Below, piece after piece: positions 25,017 to 33,942 of a stretch of 64,000 bases of DNA (position 1 is its first letter; each line of letters starts with the position of its first letter). This DNA comes from Flavobacterium endophyticum. Lineage in GTDB: Bacteria > Bacteroidota > Bacteroidia > Flavobacteriales > Flavobacteriaceae. The stretch is taken from contig NZ_RBLC01000001.1 of the NCBI RefSeq assembly GCF_003634455.1, positions 1,940,417-2,004,416 of the forward strand, given 5' to 3'. The notes under the pieces were generated by a model, which worked only from the letters and a program-made list of their open reading frames with translations, was not told the DNA's origin and did no database searches. A program made the position numbers and the translations under genes.

Positions 25017-25097
25017 GAGCCGGTTTTATTTGGTAAAAGTAACGCTTTTGGAAATGTTGGGCAAAGTTTAAGGATGGATTGCCATGGTCTAAAATAA

Positions 25098-25126
25098 AAA
25101 TGCCCAGCAAATTTTGCTGGGCATTT
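25098..25126 (-). terminator. Terminator after the cupin gene
   Basis: AAATGCCCAGCAA-ATT-TTGCTGGGCATTT, a 13-bp perfect stem, 4 bp past the cupin stop. Confidence 0.9.
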
Positions 25127-25129
25127 AAA

Positions 25130-25993
25130 TTATTTGAGAAGTTCGTTTGTCCTGCGTATGGCTTCGGCATCTTTATAATCCAGCCAAGCCTGACCCTTGC
25201 GTTTCCGCATCCAGTTATCATAGTAGCGTATGACGGCTACATTTGCTAAGCCTTTTAGCAAATTGCTCGGTCTTCCTGCCAATGAACGCAAACTTAGCGA
25301 AAATCCTGGCGTTAGGTATTTCATGTAATGCCACCAGCCTTCGGGCATATAGAGCATTTCGCCGTGCTGCAGATTCGTGATGTAAGGCTTTACCATCTTG
25401 AGTGCCGGAAATTTCTCGAAATCAGGATTGTCAAAGTCGATATCTTCATTGCAGATCCAAGAATAGGGAAGGCGGTACATGTATTTAGTTTCTTTTGGAT
25501 CTACGAGTACGCACTGTTTTTTCCCTTCGAAATGGATATGAAAAATATTCGGGAAATCAATATCATAATGCATGAAAACTTTGGCATTCTCGCCTCCAAA
25601 AAACACTAACGGCAAACTTTTTATCAATCGGAGTCCCAATTGCGGCCATTTCATATCGTCTTTCATTGAAGGAACGTCTTTCATGAGGTTGTATAGAAAA
25701 ATACGCAAATCAGTCGGGCCTTTTTCAAGAATATCAATATACTCTGACATAGTCATCGTGAAATCGGGCTCGTTTACTTTTTTGGTATAATCCGTCTTTC
25801 GGCTATCGTACAGCGGAACTGTCTTATCTCCGGCAACCTCTCTCAAGAATTTGAAATTCCACTTAGAAAAAGCGGGCCAATCTTCAATCTGATTCGTGAT
25901 TACTACAGGTTTTTGAGGCTTATAATAGTTTTCGATAAACTCTTTTTTGGTAAGTCTTTCAACCCTTTCTATTTCTATATATTCAAAGGCCAT
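25130..25993 (-). CDS. Cupin-like (JmjC/Cupin_8) oxygenase-type protein
   Basis: A 287-residue Cupin_8 protein. KPVVITNQIEDWPAFSKWNFKFLREVAGD is the conserved N-terminal block. The iron triad is visible as His and Asp in KVFMHYDIDFPNIFHIHFEGKK and the late His in MLYMPEGWWHYMKYL. Such proteins are usually 2-oxoglutarate-dependent hydroxylases of proteins or small molecules. Cytoplasmic. No neighbour reveals the target. Confidence 0.88.
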   Translation of the reverse strand: MAFEYIEIERVERLTKKEFIENYYKPQKPVVITNQIEDWPAFSKWNFKFLREVAGDKTVPLYDSRKTDYTKKVNEPDFTMTMSEYIDILEKGPTDLRIFLYNLMKDVPSMKDDMKWPQLGLRLIKSLPLVFFGGENAKVFMHYDIDFPNIFHIHFEGKKQCVLVDPKETKYMYRLPYSWICNEDIDFDNPDFEKFPALKMVKPYITNLQHGEMLYMPEGWWHYMKYLTPGFSLSLRSLAGRPSNLLKGLANVAVIRYYDNWMRKRKGQAWLDYKDAEAIRRTNELLK

Positions 25994-25997
25994 ATCT

Positions 25998-26041
25998 AAA
26001 AATGCTAAGTTATTTTACGGAGATACTAAATTAGCATTTTT
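25998..26041 (-). terminator. Terminator at the end of the maltose minus-strand operon
   Basis: AAAAATGCTAA / TTAGCATTTTT, an 11-bp perfect stem with a 22-nt loop and a T5 run on the minus strand, 30 bp past the GH13 lipoprotein stop. Confidence 0.65.
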
Positions 26042-26070
26042 AAACATTCTAAATAATAATTAACGCTTTT

Positions 26071-27504
26071 TTATTTAACCAAAATATAATATTGCCAAGG
26101 TTTGAAATTGAACTTCTGATCTTTTGCCAAAGTTACCTTTTCGCCTGTCATGTAATTGGTATAAGTTCCTTCAACTGGAGCCGTAAATTCTTGGTCTTTT
26201 TTAGATAAATTGCCTATAAAGAACACTTTTTCATTTTCTTTCCCTCTTTCAAAAGCAAGAATATTGGTGTCTGCTGAAGTCGCCAGACGTTTGTAAGAAG
26301 CGGCATTTTTTCCTCCGTTCAGCGCAATGTTGCTGTTTTTTAAAGCACCTAATTTTTCGTAGATAGAAAACATTTTTGTTTTTGCTTTCGGAATTGAGTC
26401 TTTTTCGAAGAATTTCAACCTGCGGTTCAGGTCATATTCTTGGCCTGTGTAGATCAAAGGCATTCCAGGCAGCAGATAGGTCAAAGCGGTAAAAGCTTCT
26501 ACGCCGTCTCCCATTCTTTCGTATTCGGTTCCGTTCCAAGAATTTTCGTCGTGATTGGACGTAAAGTTCATGAAGAAGTCGTTTTTCTCGTATTCTTTGC
26601 CAATTTTCGCAATTACGTTATCTAAATCTTTTACGGTTTTTGTGCCTTTGTTGATATCGTTCATCACGTGATGCGCTTCCCAACCATAACCCATATCGAA
26701 AAGTCCGTCTTTTAGAAGATAATTTTTGTTAGATTCCATCAGCATGAAAACAGGTTTTACCTTTTTTAATTCTGGAATTGTTTTTTGCCAAAATTCGGCT
26801 GGCACATTATCGGCAACATCACAACGGAAACCGTCGATATTTTCATTTTTAACCCAATAGAGCATTTCATTCTTCATGGCTTCGTGCAATTCTTTGCTGG
26901 CATAATTCAAATGCGCCACGTCTGTCCAGCCCCATGATTTTCCTGTCTCAGGATTTAGCGGATCGGTCACTTCGCCTTTGGCATTTTTATGGTAATATTC
27001 CGGATGTTCGGTAATCCACTTGTGGTCCCATCCAGTGTGGTTGGCCACCCAGTCCAAAATAACATACATACCATTTTCATGGGCTGTTTTTACCAGATTT
27101 CTGAAATCTTCTTTAGTACCGTAATCTGGATTTATGGCTGTATAATCAGAAATGGCATAAGCGCTTCCTAAATATTTTGCTTTTTTTTTCGGGTCTTTGA
27201 TGTCTTCGACGGAAAGATCTCCAGTGGCTTTCCTATTTTTCATAGAAATAGGATAGATGGGCATCAACCAGATGACTTTTACACCTAATTTTTTCAGTTC
27301 AGGGATGTCTTTCGTGAAAGCATTAAACGTCCCTTCTGGAGAATATTGGCGAATGTTGGCTTCATAAATAACGGCATTTTCAGCTGTCGCATCAGATATA
27401 GGAGCGATAGTTTCTGTTTTTTCAGCTGTTGTTTCTTCTGCTTTTTTGTCGTCTTTACAGCTGATGAAAGCTAGCGTCAGCGCTAAAAAGAATATTCTTT
27501 TCAT
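26071..27504 (-). CDS. GH13 alpha-amylase lipoprotein
   Basis: A 477-residue lipoprotein (ALTLAFISC with acylated Cys16) with a Lys/Glu/Thr-rich linker, then a GH13 barrel. Catalytic residues are Asp229 (DGFRCDVAD), Glu257 (FMLMESNK) and Asp319 (TSNHDENSW); LDWVANHTGWDHKW is conserved region I. A C-terminal beta domain follows. It is the last gene of the minus-strand maltose operon, 16 bp after the SusA-like gene. It probably hydrolyses oligosaccharides at the outer membrane, facing either side. Confidence 0.94.
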   Translation of the reverse strand: MKRIFFLALTLAFISCKDDKKAEETTAEKTETIAPISDATAENAVIYEANIRQYSPEGTFNAFTKDIPELKKLGVKVIWLMPIYPISMKNRKATGDLSVEDIKDPKKKAKYLGSAYAISDYTAINPDYGTKEDFRNLVKTAHENGMYVILDWVANHTGWDHKWITEHPEYYHKNAKGEVTDPLNPETGKSWGWTDVAHLNYASKELHEAMKNEMLYWVKNENIDGFRCDVADNVPAEFWQKTIPELKKVKPVFMLMESNKNYLLKDGLFDMGYGWEAHHVMNDINKGTKTVKDLDNVIAKIGKEYEKNDFFMNFTSNHDENSWNGTEYERMGDGVEAFTALTYLLPGMPLIYTGQEYDLNRRLKFFEKDSIPKAKTKMFSIYEKLGALKNSNIALNGGKNAASYKRLATSADTNILAFERGKENEKVFFIGNLSKKDQEFTAPVEGTYTNYMTGEKVTLAKDQKFNFKPWQYYILVK

Positions 27505-27520
27505 GAGTATGTTTTTAAAA

Positions 27521-29359
27521 TTAATTTAATTCTAAGATCAAGACCGATTTTCCTTCTAAAGAAATCTCATTCTTTATATCGATTGATTTTCCTGTCAAGA
27601 TATCTTTTCCAGCAGTGAAATTTTTGATGTTTTCTTGGAAACGCTTTGTCTTAAATGTTTTGGTTTCCACAGTATTATTGATGACCACCATTACAGTTTC
27701 TTTGTCGTCATATCTGAAATACACATATATGTTGTCTTCTGGAATATAGTGTGTCATTTTTCCAGAATGAATAACGGTTTTGTTCTTTCTCCATTGGAAT
27801 AACTTAGACGTAAAATCAAAAAACTTGTTTTGCTCTTCTGTTCTTCCAGATTTGACAAACGCATTGTTTTTATCGCCATTCCAGCCACCTGGGAAATCTT
27901 GTCGGATGTCTGCATCGCCTTTTCCTTTGTCGCCTGCCATGCCAATTTCAGAGCCGTAATACGTCTGCGGAATTCCACGAACAGTAGCAATCAAGGCCAT
28001 GGCCATCTGGTATTTCTTGAAATCGTTTTTATAGATTTGGTTGAATCTTCCAGTGTCGTGATTTTCAATAAATGTCAACAGATTATTTGTGTTTGCATAC
28101 AAGAAATCATTAGCAAAATTGTCATACACTTTAATCATACCGTCGTTCCAAGAAGCTTTGTCTTCGTTGAAAACACTTCCGAAAGCATCATGCAGCGTAA
28201 AATCCATGACGCTTGGCAGATAAGAATTGTAACTTTGGATAGCGCTTATCGGACTGTCTTTTTGCCAATAGGACATCTGGGCTTGGTCATGCATCCAGAC
28301 TTCGCCAACAATGTTGAAATAAGGATATTCGTCGGTGATAGCTTTGGTCCATTTTGCAATTCCGACTTTATCGTTATACGAATAGGTATCTACTCTAAAA
28401 CCATCTAAATCGGCATATTCGATCCACCAGATTGCGTTTTGAATTAGATAATTTAAGACTAAAGGATTCGACTGATTTAGATCGGGCATTGACGGAACAA
28501 ACCAACCGTCCATGCAATTTTTAGCATCTATAGCCGAAGCATTAGTGTCGAATTGTGTTGTCATTCGATAGTTCGACTGCGAAAATCCTGGAAATTGATG
28601 TACCCAGTCATAAGTCGGCAAATCTTTATACATCCAATGCTCAGCACCCCAATGGTTTGTCACATAATCTTTGATTAATTTCATGTTTCGCTTTTTCAAT
28701 TCTGCCGAAAGGCGAGCATAATCTTCATTCGTTCCATAACGAGGGTCAATTCTATAGACATCCGATTGTCCATAAGTATGGTAGGAATGCGTTTTATCAT
28801 TGTCTTCGCAAAGCGGCGTGCTCCAAAGTGCTGTGACTCCTAATTCTTCCAGATAGTCTAGATGTTTTATGATTCCTTCGATATCTCCGCCATGACGCCC
28901 TCCAGGAGTATTTCTGTCGGCTTTTTCGTTAAGCGATTTGTCGGTGTCGTTATTTGGGTTTCCATTGGCAAAGCGATCCGGCATGATCAAGTAGATCATA
29001 TCAGATGAGTCAAAACTTTTGCGTTGTGCCGAATTTGGGCGTCTTGCTTTCAGCGTGTATTTTTTTGTAAAAGCTACCTTGTTTTTGAAAGAAAAGACAA
29101 AATCAGAAGCAGGAGTATTTTTTGTGTCGATGGTGATGAAAATGTAGTTAGGATTTTCAGTTTTTACCACGTTTTTGATTACTACATTATTGGAAACAGA
29201 GGCCTCGTATTGTGCGATGTTTTTTCCGTAAAACATAATCTGAAGTTCTGGATTATGCATTCCGGCATACCAAAAAGGAGGTTCCATTTTATCAATTTGA
29301 GCGAAGGCAGAAACAGATAAAAACAGTACCAGCAGGCTTAGGTTTTTTTTGAAGTTCAT
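27521..29359 (-). CDS. susA: SusA-like periplasmic GH13 (neopullulanase/cyclomaltodextrinase type)
   Basis: A 612-residue secreted GH13 with a signal peptide cut after AFA-20. Residues about 25-105 are the N-terminal beta domain of cyclomaltodextrinases (MEPPFWYAGMHNPELQIMFYG). The barrel has Asp324 (DGFRVDTYSY), Glu353 (NIVGEVWM) and Asp435 (FIENHDTGRF). MPDRFANGNPNND is the calcium loop. In the Sus scheme it degrades imported maltooligosaccharides in the periplasm. A strong hairpin lies between this gene and the upstream maltose phosphorylase. Confidence 0.93.
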   Translation of the reverse strand: MNFKKNLSLLVLFLSVSAFAQIDKMEPPFWYAGMHNPELQIMFYGKNIAQYEASVSNNVVIKNVVKTENPNYIFITIDTKNTPASDFVFSFKNKVAFTKKYTLKARRPNSAQRKSFDSSDMIYLIMPDRFANGNPNNDTDKSLNEKADRNTPGGRHGGDIEGIIKHLDYLEELGVTALWSTPLCEDNDKTHSYHTYGQSDVYRIDPRYGTNEDYARLSAELKKRNMKLIKDYVTNHWGAEHWMYKDLPTYDWVHQFPGFSQSNYRMTTQFDTNASAIDAKNCMDGWFVPSMPDLNQSNPLVLNYLIQNAIWWIEYADLDGFRVDTYSYNDKVGIAKWTKAITDEYPYFNIVGEVWMHDQAQMSYWQKDSPISAIQSYNSYLPSVMDFTLHDAFGSVFNEDKASWNDGMIKVYDNFANDFLYANTNNLLTFIENHDTGRFNQIYKNDFKKYQMAMALIATVRGIPQTYYGSEIGMAGDKGKGDADIRQDFPGGWNGDKNNAFVKSGRTEEQNKFFDFTSKLFQWRKNKTVIHSGKMTHYIPEDNIYVYFRYDDKETVMVVINNTVETKTFKTKRFQENIKNFTAGKDILTGKSIDIKNEISLEGKSVLILELN

Positions 29360-29370
29360 ACTTTTTTATT

Positions 29371-29406
29371 TAAAAACCCTTTCAGAGTCTGAAACTCTGA
29401 AAGGGT
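29371..29406 (-). terminator. Intra-operon hairpin between GH65 and SusA-like genes
   Basis: ACCCTTTCAGAGT / ACTCTGAAAGGGT, a perfect 13-bp stem with loop CTGAA and a TTTTTA tail on the minus strand. It sits inside an otherwise co-directional gene run, so it is a partial terminator, attenuator or RNA-stability element rather than a simple operon end. Confidence 0.75.
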
Positions 29407-29420
29407 GGGTGGTGATTTAT

Positions 29421-31730
29421 TTATACGGTAACCAAAGTATTCGGTTGTACCAATACTGCTTTTCCGTTGACATAAACGGTAAGTTCTTGGGTTCCTTCTA
29501 ATGTGAATTTAGTTTCATTCGCATTGACAAAAACTTGCAATATCTGGTTTCTGAAATTGATTTTAAATGAATAGCCTTGCCATTGTTCTGGTATTTTTGG
29601 CTCGAAATGCAATGCATCGTTTTTGACACGCATTCCTCCGAAACCTTCGACAATGCTCATCCACGTTCCGGCCATGCTTGTGATGTGACAGCCTTCTTCG
29701 ACTTCTTTGTTATAATCATCTAAATCTAGACGCGAAGTTCTCAAGTAGAAGGTATAGGCTTGCTCCATTCTGCCCAAATTTGCCGCTTGGATCGAATGTA
29801 CGCAAGGCGAAAGCGAAGATTCATGCACTGTAAAAGGTTCATAAAAATCAAAATGTTTTTCCAATTGTTCTTTTGAAAAATGGTCTTCGAAAAAATAAAA
29901 ACCTTGCAATACGTCTGCTTGTTTGATGTATGGAGAACGAAGGATTCGGTCCCACGACCATTTTTGATTGATTGGTCTTTGGCTTTTATCCAAATCATGG
30001 ACTTTTACGAGTTCTTTATCCAAAAAGCCGTCCTGTTGCAAATAAACATCGTGTTCTTCTGAAAAAGGGAGGTACATTTTGTCTGCTACTTTTTTCCAAT
30101 GAACTATTTCGGCAGCATCTAGATTTACTTTCGAAAGGATTCTGGAATAGTCGGAAGCATATTCTTTTTCTACTTTTTCAATCTGTTCGATGGTATAATT
30201 GATGCACCATTTGGCAAGATAGTTGGTGTAGAAATTGTTATTGACGTTGTTTTCGTATTCGTTTGGTCCTGTAACACCAAGGATGACAAATTGGTCTTTA
30301 TGTGTTGAAAAAGTCGCTCTTTGGTGCCAAAAGCGGGCAATAGCGATTAAAACTTCTAATCCTTTTTCCGGAATGTAGCTGTAATCTCCAGTAAATCTGA
30401 AATAGTTGAAAATAGCAAAAGCAATCGCGCCATTTCTGTGGATTTCTTCAAAGGTAATTTCCCATTCGTTGTGGCATTCTTCACCATTCATGGTTACCAT
30501 CGGATATAGAGCAGCACCGTTGGTAAAGCCTAATTTTTCAGCATTTTCAATCGCTTTGTCCAATTGGTTGTATCGGTACGTCAGTAGATTTCGAGCGACC
30601 TGCTGGTCTTTGGTCGCCATATAAAACGGGATGCAATAGGCCTCAGTGTCCCAATAGGTGGAACCGCCATATTTTTCTCCTGTAAAACCTTTAGGCCCTA
30701 TATTTAGACGGGAATCCTTGCCTAAGTACGTCTGGTTCAATTGGAAAATATTAAAACGGATGCCTTGTTGTGCTTTTACATCGCCGTCGATGGTAATGTC
30801 TGACATTTCCCAGATTTTTGACCAGGCTTCAATCTGTTCTTGCAATAACGCTTCATAGCCTTTTGCTTTAGCGGCAGCAATTACTTTAGCGGCAGCGGAG
30901 ATTAATTCTGAATTTCCATGATTTAAGGAAACCGTATATCCTCCAAATTTCTGAATGGATGATTTTTGGCCGCTAGCAACTTCTACTTCATAGGCAAACT
31001 GAATTTTATCTGCTGAAGCATCTACTTTTACAGGAGAACTATTTAAATTTTTATGATTTAAAAAGATGCTGTTCGACATGTAGGTCGCCACATTAAAATG
31101 CGTTTTGAATGTTCTGGCAACAACGAATGCTTCATTATCAGAATGTTTTGTTTCTAACGGTTCCCAGAATTTTTCTTCCCAGTTCGCATCTTCATTTTTG
31201 ACGCCGGCATCAATGTAAGGTTTGTAGACAATTTTGGCATCTTTGTTCAACGGCGTGATTTCATAATTGATGACGCCTAATTCATCAGAATCTAAAGAAA
31301 GAAAACGGCGCACGTCTACTTTTATTTCTGTTCCGTTTTTTAAGGTGGCTTCAAAAGAACGGTGATACCAGCCTTCTTTCATGTTTAATTCGCGCTCGAA
31401 ATTTTTAACTTCAAGGCAAGTATTTAGGTCGAAATCTTCTCCATTAATTTCAATTTCAATTCCGATCCAGTTTGGAGCGTTCAATACTTTTGCGAAATAT
31501 TCCGGATAGCCATTTTTCCACCAGCCTACTTTTGTCTTGTCTGGATAATAGATCCCGGCAATATAGCTTCCTTGGAAAGTCTCGCCGGAATAATTTTCTT
31601 CGAAATTGGCGCGTTGGCCCATAGCGCCGTTTCCGATGCTGAATAAACTTTCTGATGATTTTACTCTTTCGGCATCAAATCCTTCTTCTATGACGGACCA
31701 ATTATTTGGTACTATATAATCTTGGTTCAT
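29421..31730 (-). CDS. GH65 maltose phosphorylase
   Basis: A 769-residue cytoplasmic GH65 enzyme that splits maltose with phosphate to beta-glucose 1-phosphate and glucose. Family blocks are FSIGNGAMGQRANFEE at the N-terminus, GGSTYWDTEAYCIPFYMAT, MNGEECHNEWEITFEEIHRNGA and VTGPNEYENNVNNNFYTN, with the general acid Glu491 in the last. The C-terminal beta domain ends near 769. It is 1 bp downstream of beta-phosphoglucomutase, which uses its product. This pairing separates maltose phosphorylase from kojibiose or trehalose enzymes only by context. Confidence 0.93.
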   Translation of the reverse strand: MNQDYIVPNNWSVIEEGFDAERVKSSESLFSIGNGAMGQRANFEENYSGETFQGSYIAGIYYPDKTKVGWWKNGYPEYFAKVLNAPNWIGIEIEINGEDFDLNTCLEVKNFERELNMKEGWYHRSFEATLKNGTEIKVDVRRFLSLDSDELGVINYEITPLNKDAKIVYKPYIDAGVKNEDANWEEKFWEPLETKHSDNEAFVVARTFKTHFNVATYMSNSIFLNHKNLNSSPVKVDASADKIQFAYEVEVASGQKSSIQKFGGYTVSLNHGNSELISAAAKVIAAAKAKGYEALLQEQIEAWSKIWEMSDITIDGDVKAQQGIRFNIFQLNQTYLGKDSRLNIGPKGFTGEKYGGSTYWDTEAYCIPFYMATKDQQVARNLLTYRYNQLDKAIENAEKLGFTNGAALYPMVTMNGEECHNEWEITFEEIHRNGAIAFAIFNYFRFTGDYSYIPEKGLEVLIAIARFWHQRATFSTHKDQFVILGVTGPNEYENNVNNNFYTNYLAKWCINYTIEQIEKVEKEYASDYSRILSKVNLDAAEIVHWKKVADKMYLPFSEEHDVYLQQDGFLDKELVKVHDLDKSQRPINQKWSWDRILRSPYIKQADVLQGFYFFEDHFSKEQLEKHFDFYEPFTVHESSLSPCVHSIQAANLGRMEQAYTFYLRTSRLDLDDYNKEVEEGCHITSMAGTWMSIVEGFGGMRVKNDALHFEPKIPEQWQGYSFKINFRNQILQVFVNANETKFTLEGTQELTVYVNGKAVLVQPNTLVTV

Positions 31731-31731
31731 T

Positions 31732-32388
31732 TTATTTATTCACTAAAGTTTCTATGAAATTTGTTTCTATGTGCGCAAAATCAGGGAAGATATATGCAGC
31801 TTCATGCAGGATGTTAGCATCTCCAATTCCTACGCTTGTCATGTGCGCAATATTTGCGGCTTGAATTCCGGCTACTGAATCTTCAAAAACAATAGCATTT
31901 TCCGGCGCCATATTCAATAAAGCTGCGGCTCTTAAGAAAACCTCAGGGTCGGGCTTAGCATTTGAGACATCGTTGCCGTCTACAATAACGTCAAAATAGT
32001 GGATGATTCCGGTTTTTTCTAGAATAGGCCTTGCATTTTTACTTGCCGAGCCTAAAGCTATCAGCTGCTTATTCTCTTTTAGATAATGAAGGACGGGCAC
32101 CACTCCTATTAGAATTTCGCTTTCGTCCATATCTACTAAATAAGAGAGATAGTCTTCGTTTTTTTCCACAAGCCATTTGTCTTTATTCTCTTGGCTGGCT
32201 TCGATTTTTCCTAATTCAAGGATAAGATCTAAGGAGCGAACTCGGCTCACGCCTTTTAGTCCTTCGTTATGTTCTGGTGTAAATTCGATTCCGAGCTGGT
32301 TTGCAATTTTCTGCCAAGCCAGATAGTGGTATTTGGCGGTGTCGACGATTACTCCGTCAAGATCGAATATAAATGCTTTTGTTTTCAA
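31732..32388 (-). CDS. pgmB: Beta-phosphoglucomutase
   Basis: A 218-residue HAD-family mutase converting beta-glucose 1-phosphate to glucose 6-phosphate. The nucleophile and acid/base are Asp9 and Asp11 in FIFDLDGVIVDTAKYHYLAW. The cap-domain signature is GLKGVSRVRSLDLIL. IALGSASKNA is motif II, KPDPEVFL motif III and VFEDSVAGIQAAN motif IV. It is tightly packed between the transporter (4 bp) and the GH65 gene (1 bp). Confidence 0.95.
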   Translation of the reverse strand: MKTKAFIFDLDGVIVDTAKYHYLAWQKIANQLGIEFTPEHNEGLKGVSRVRSLDLILELGKIEASQENKDKWLVEKNEDYLSYLVDMDESEILIGVVPVLHYLKENKQLIALGSASKNARPILEKTGIIHYFDVIVDGNDVSNAKPDPEVFLRAAALLNMAPENAIVFEDSVAGIQAANIAHMTSVGIGDANILHEAAYIFPDFAHIETNFIETLVNK

Positions 32389-32392
32389 GGTA

Positions 32393-33739
32393 TTATAATT
32401 TTACGGTGTCGTCTTCATCTTTTACGCGGAAGGCAAATAAGGCTGCAATGATAAAGGCAACTCCACTGGTTACGATGGCATAGATAGGGTTTCCACCATA
32501 AATGTATTTAACGATAGGACCGCCGATGATGGCGTTGATGATTTGAGGAACTACAATAAAGAAATTGAAAATTCCCATGTAGACGCCCATTTTTTTGGCC
32601 GGAATGGAACCCGAAAGAATAGCATAAGGCATGGCCAAAATGCTGGCCCAAGCGATTCCGACACCAATCATTGAAACAATCAACCAATTAGGATTCGGAA
32701 CAAAATAGACTGAAATCAGTCCGATTCCTCCTACGATTAATGAAAAAGCATGTGTAGATTTTCGTCCAATCTTTTTCGCAATTGCTGGCAAAAAGAAGGC
32801 GAAGACAGCAGAAACGGCATTGTAGACTCCAAATATAATTCCAACCCAATCGCCAGCTTCTTGGTAGGTTTTGCTGTGCGTGTCTTCGAGCGGGAGGTTA
32901 TAGACATGATGCGCTATGGCTGGAGTGGTAAAAACCCACATTCCAAATAAGGCAAACCACGAAAAGAATTGCACCCAACCTAATTGTCTCATGGTTTGAG
33001 GCATGTTCCTGAAGTCGTCAAAAATATTCAGCAGGCTGGCTTTTTCTTCTTTTTCATGGACAATTCCTTCGGCTTTGTCAAAAGCTTCTAGTTCTTCGGG
33101 AGAATACTCTCTAGTTGTAGAAACGGTCAATAATACAGCTCCTACCAAAACAAAAGCTCCAATAATAAAGGATAAAATAAGATGGTACGGGACTTCGCCA
33201 GGATTAGCTTCACTAGAAACACCAAACCAGTTGCTCAATGCGTATGGAAGCCAAGAACCAATGACTGCGCCAAAACCAATTAAAGCTGTTTGAACACTAA
33301 ATCCTAACGTTCTTTGATCGGCAGGAAGCAGGTCGGCTACTAAAGCTCGGAAAGGTTCCATTGCAATATTAAATGAAGCATCCATGATCATTAGCATTCC
33401 GGCACCGACCCAAAGAGCAGGCATGAAAGCGGTAAGCATAGCAGATTGCGGCATCAGGATTAATCCTATAGCTGCTAAAATTGATCCGATTAAAAAGTAA
33501 GGTTTTCTTCTGCCGAAACGCGTCCAAGTTCTGTCGCTATAATGTCCGATAATCGGCTGGACAATCAGTCCCATCAAAGGGGCTACAATCCAAAACCACG
33601 ATAGACTATGTACGTCGGCTCCGAAGATCTGCAGAATTCTACTGGCATTTGCATTTTGCAAGGCAAATCCCATTTGTATTCCCAAATATCCAAAACTCAT
33701 GTTCCAGATATCGAAGAAACTTAATTTACGCTTTTTCAT
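32393..33739 (-). CDS. MFS maltose transporter (SLC45-like)
   Basis: A 448-residue, twelve-helix MFS protein. The SLC45/sucrose-maltose branch is shown by NMSFGYLGIQMGFALQNANASRI, GHYSDRTWTRFGRRKPYFLIG (the RGRR-type loop 2-3 motif) and FFNFFIVVPQII-like helix 11. First gene of the minus-strand maltose operon, so it probably imports maltose across the inner membrane with protons. Specificity comes from its place before phosphoglucomutase and maltose phosphorylase. Confidence 0.92.
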   Translation of the reverse strand: MKKRKLSFFDIWNMSFGYLGIQMGFALQNANASRILQIFGADVHSLSWFWIVAPLMGLIVQPIIGHYSDRTWTRFGRRKPYFLIGSILAAIGLILMPQSAMLTAFMPALWVGAGMLMIMDASFNIAMEPFRALVADLLPADQRTLGFSVQTALIGFGAVIGSWLPYALSNWFGVSSEANPGEVPYHLILSFIIGAFVLVGAVLLTVSTTREYSPEELEAFDKAEGIVHEKEEKASLLNIFDDFRNMPQTMRQLGWVQFFSWFALFGMWVFTTPAIAHHVYNLPLEDTHSKTYQEAGDWVGIIFGVYNAVSAVFAFFLPAIAKKIGRKSTHAFSLIVGGIGLISVYFVPNPNWLIVSMIGVGIAWASILAMPYAILSGSIPAKKMGVYMGIFNFFIVVPQIINAIIGGPIVKYIYGGNPIYAIVTSGVAFIIAALFAFRVKDEDDTVKL

Positions 33740-33764
33740 TATCGTAATTTGTTGATTTATATAC

Positions 33765-33842
33765 GATAAGCGTTATTGCTTATCAAGACTTAATCTTTCG
33801 TTCGAAGTAAAAATATAAGCGTTGATAATTGATACAAATATA
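33765..33842 (-). promoter_or_regulatory. Promoter and candidate operator of the maltose import/phosphorolysis operon
   Basis: On the minus strand a TATATTTG box lies at 33835-33842, 96 bp before the transporter ATG, without a good -33. Within the leader is an inverted repeat GATAAGCgttattGCTTATC at 33765-33784. Its core ATAAGCGTT recurs at 33815-33823, 49 bp away. LacI-type operators are inverted repeats of this size, so these may bind the adjacent regulator. Confidence 0.45.
33801..33819 (+). repeat. 19-bp sequence shared by both maltose operon leaders (copy 1)
   Basis: TTCGAAGTAAAAATATAAG. An identical copy is at 35142-35160 upstream of susC, on the same strand although the two operons face opposite ways. 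Confidence 0.8.
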
Positions 33843-33942
33843 TAATTTTTTTATGCCTAAAATTAATTTTCAGATATTTAACAATTAGCAGAAATGAAAA
33901 ATACTGTTTTTATTTATTTGATTTTCAGTTTGTTAATATGAA

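Noticed and set aside
27830..28408. 192-residue plus-strand ORF
   Set aside because: It is the reverse frame of the SusA-like GH13 gene, which has all catalytic residues.
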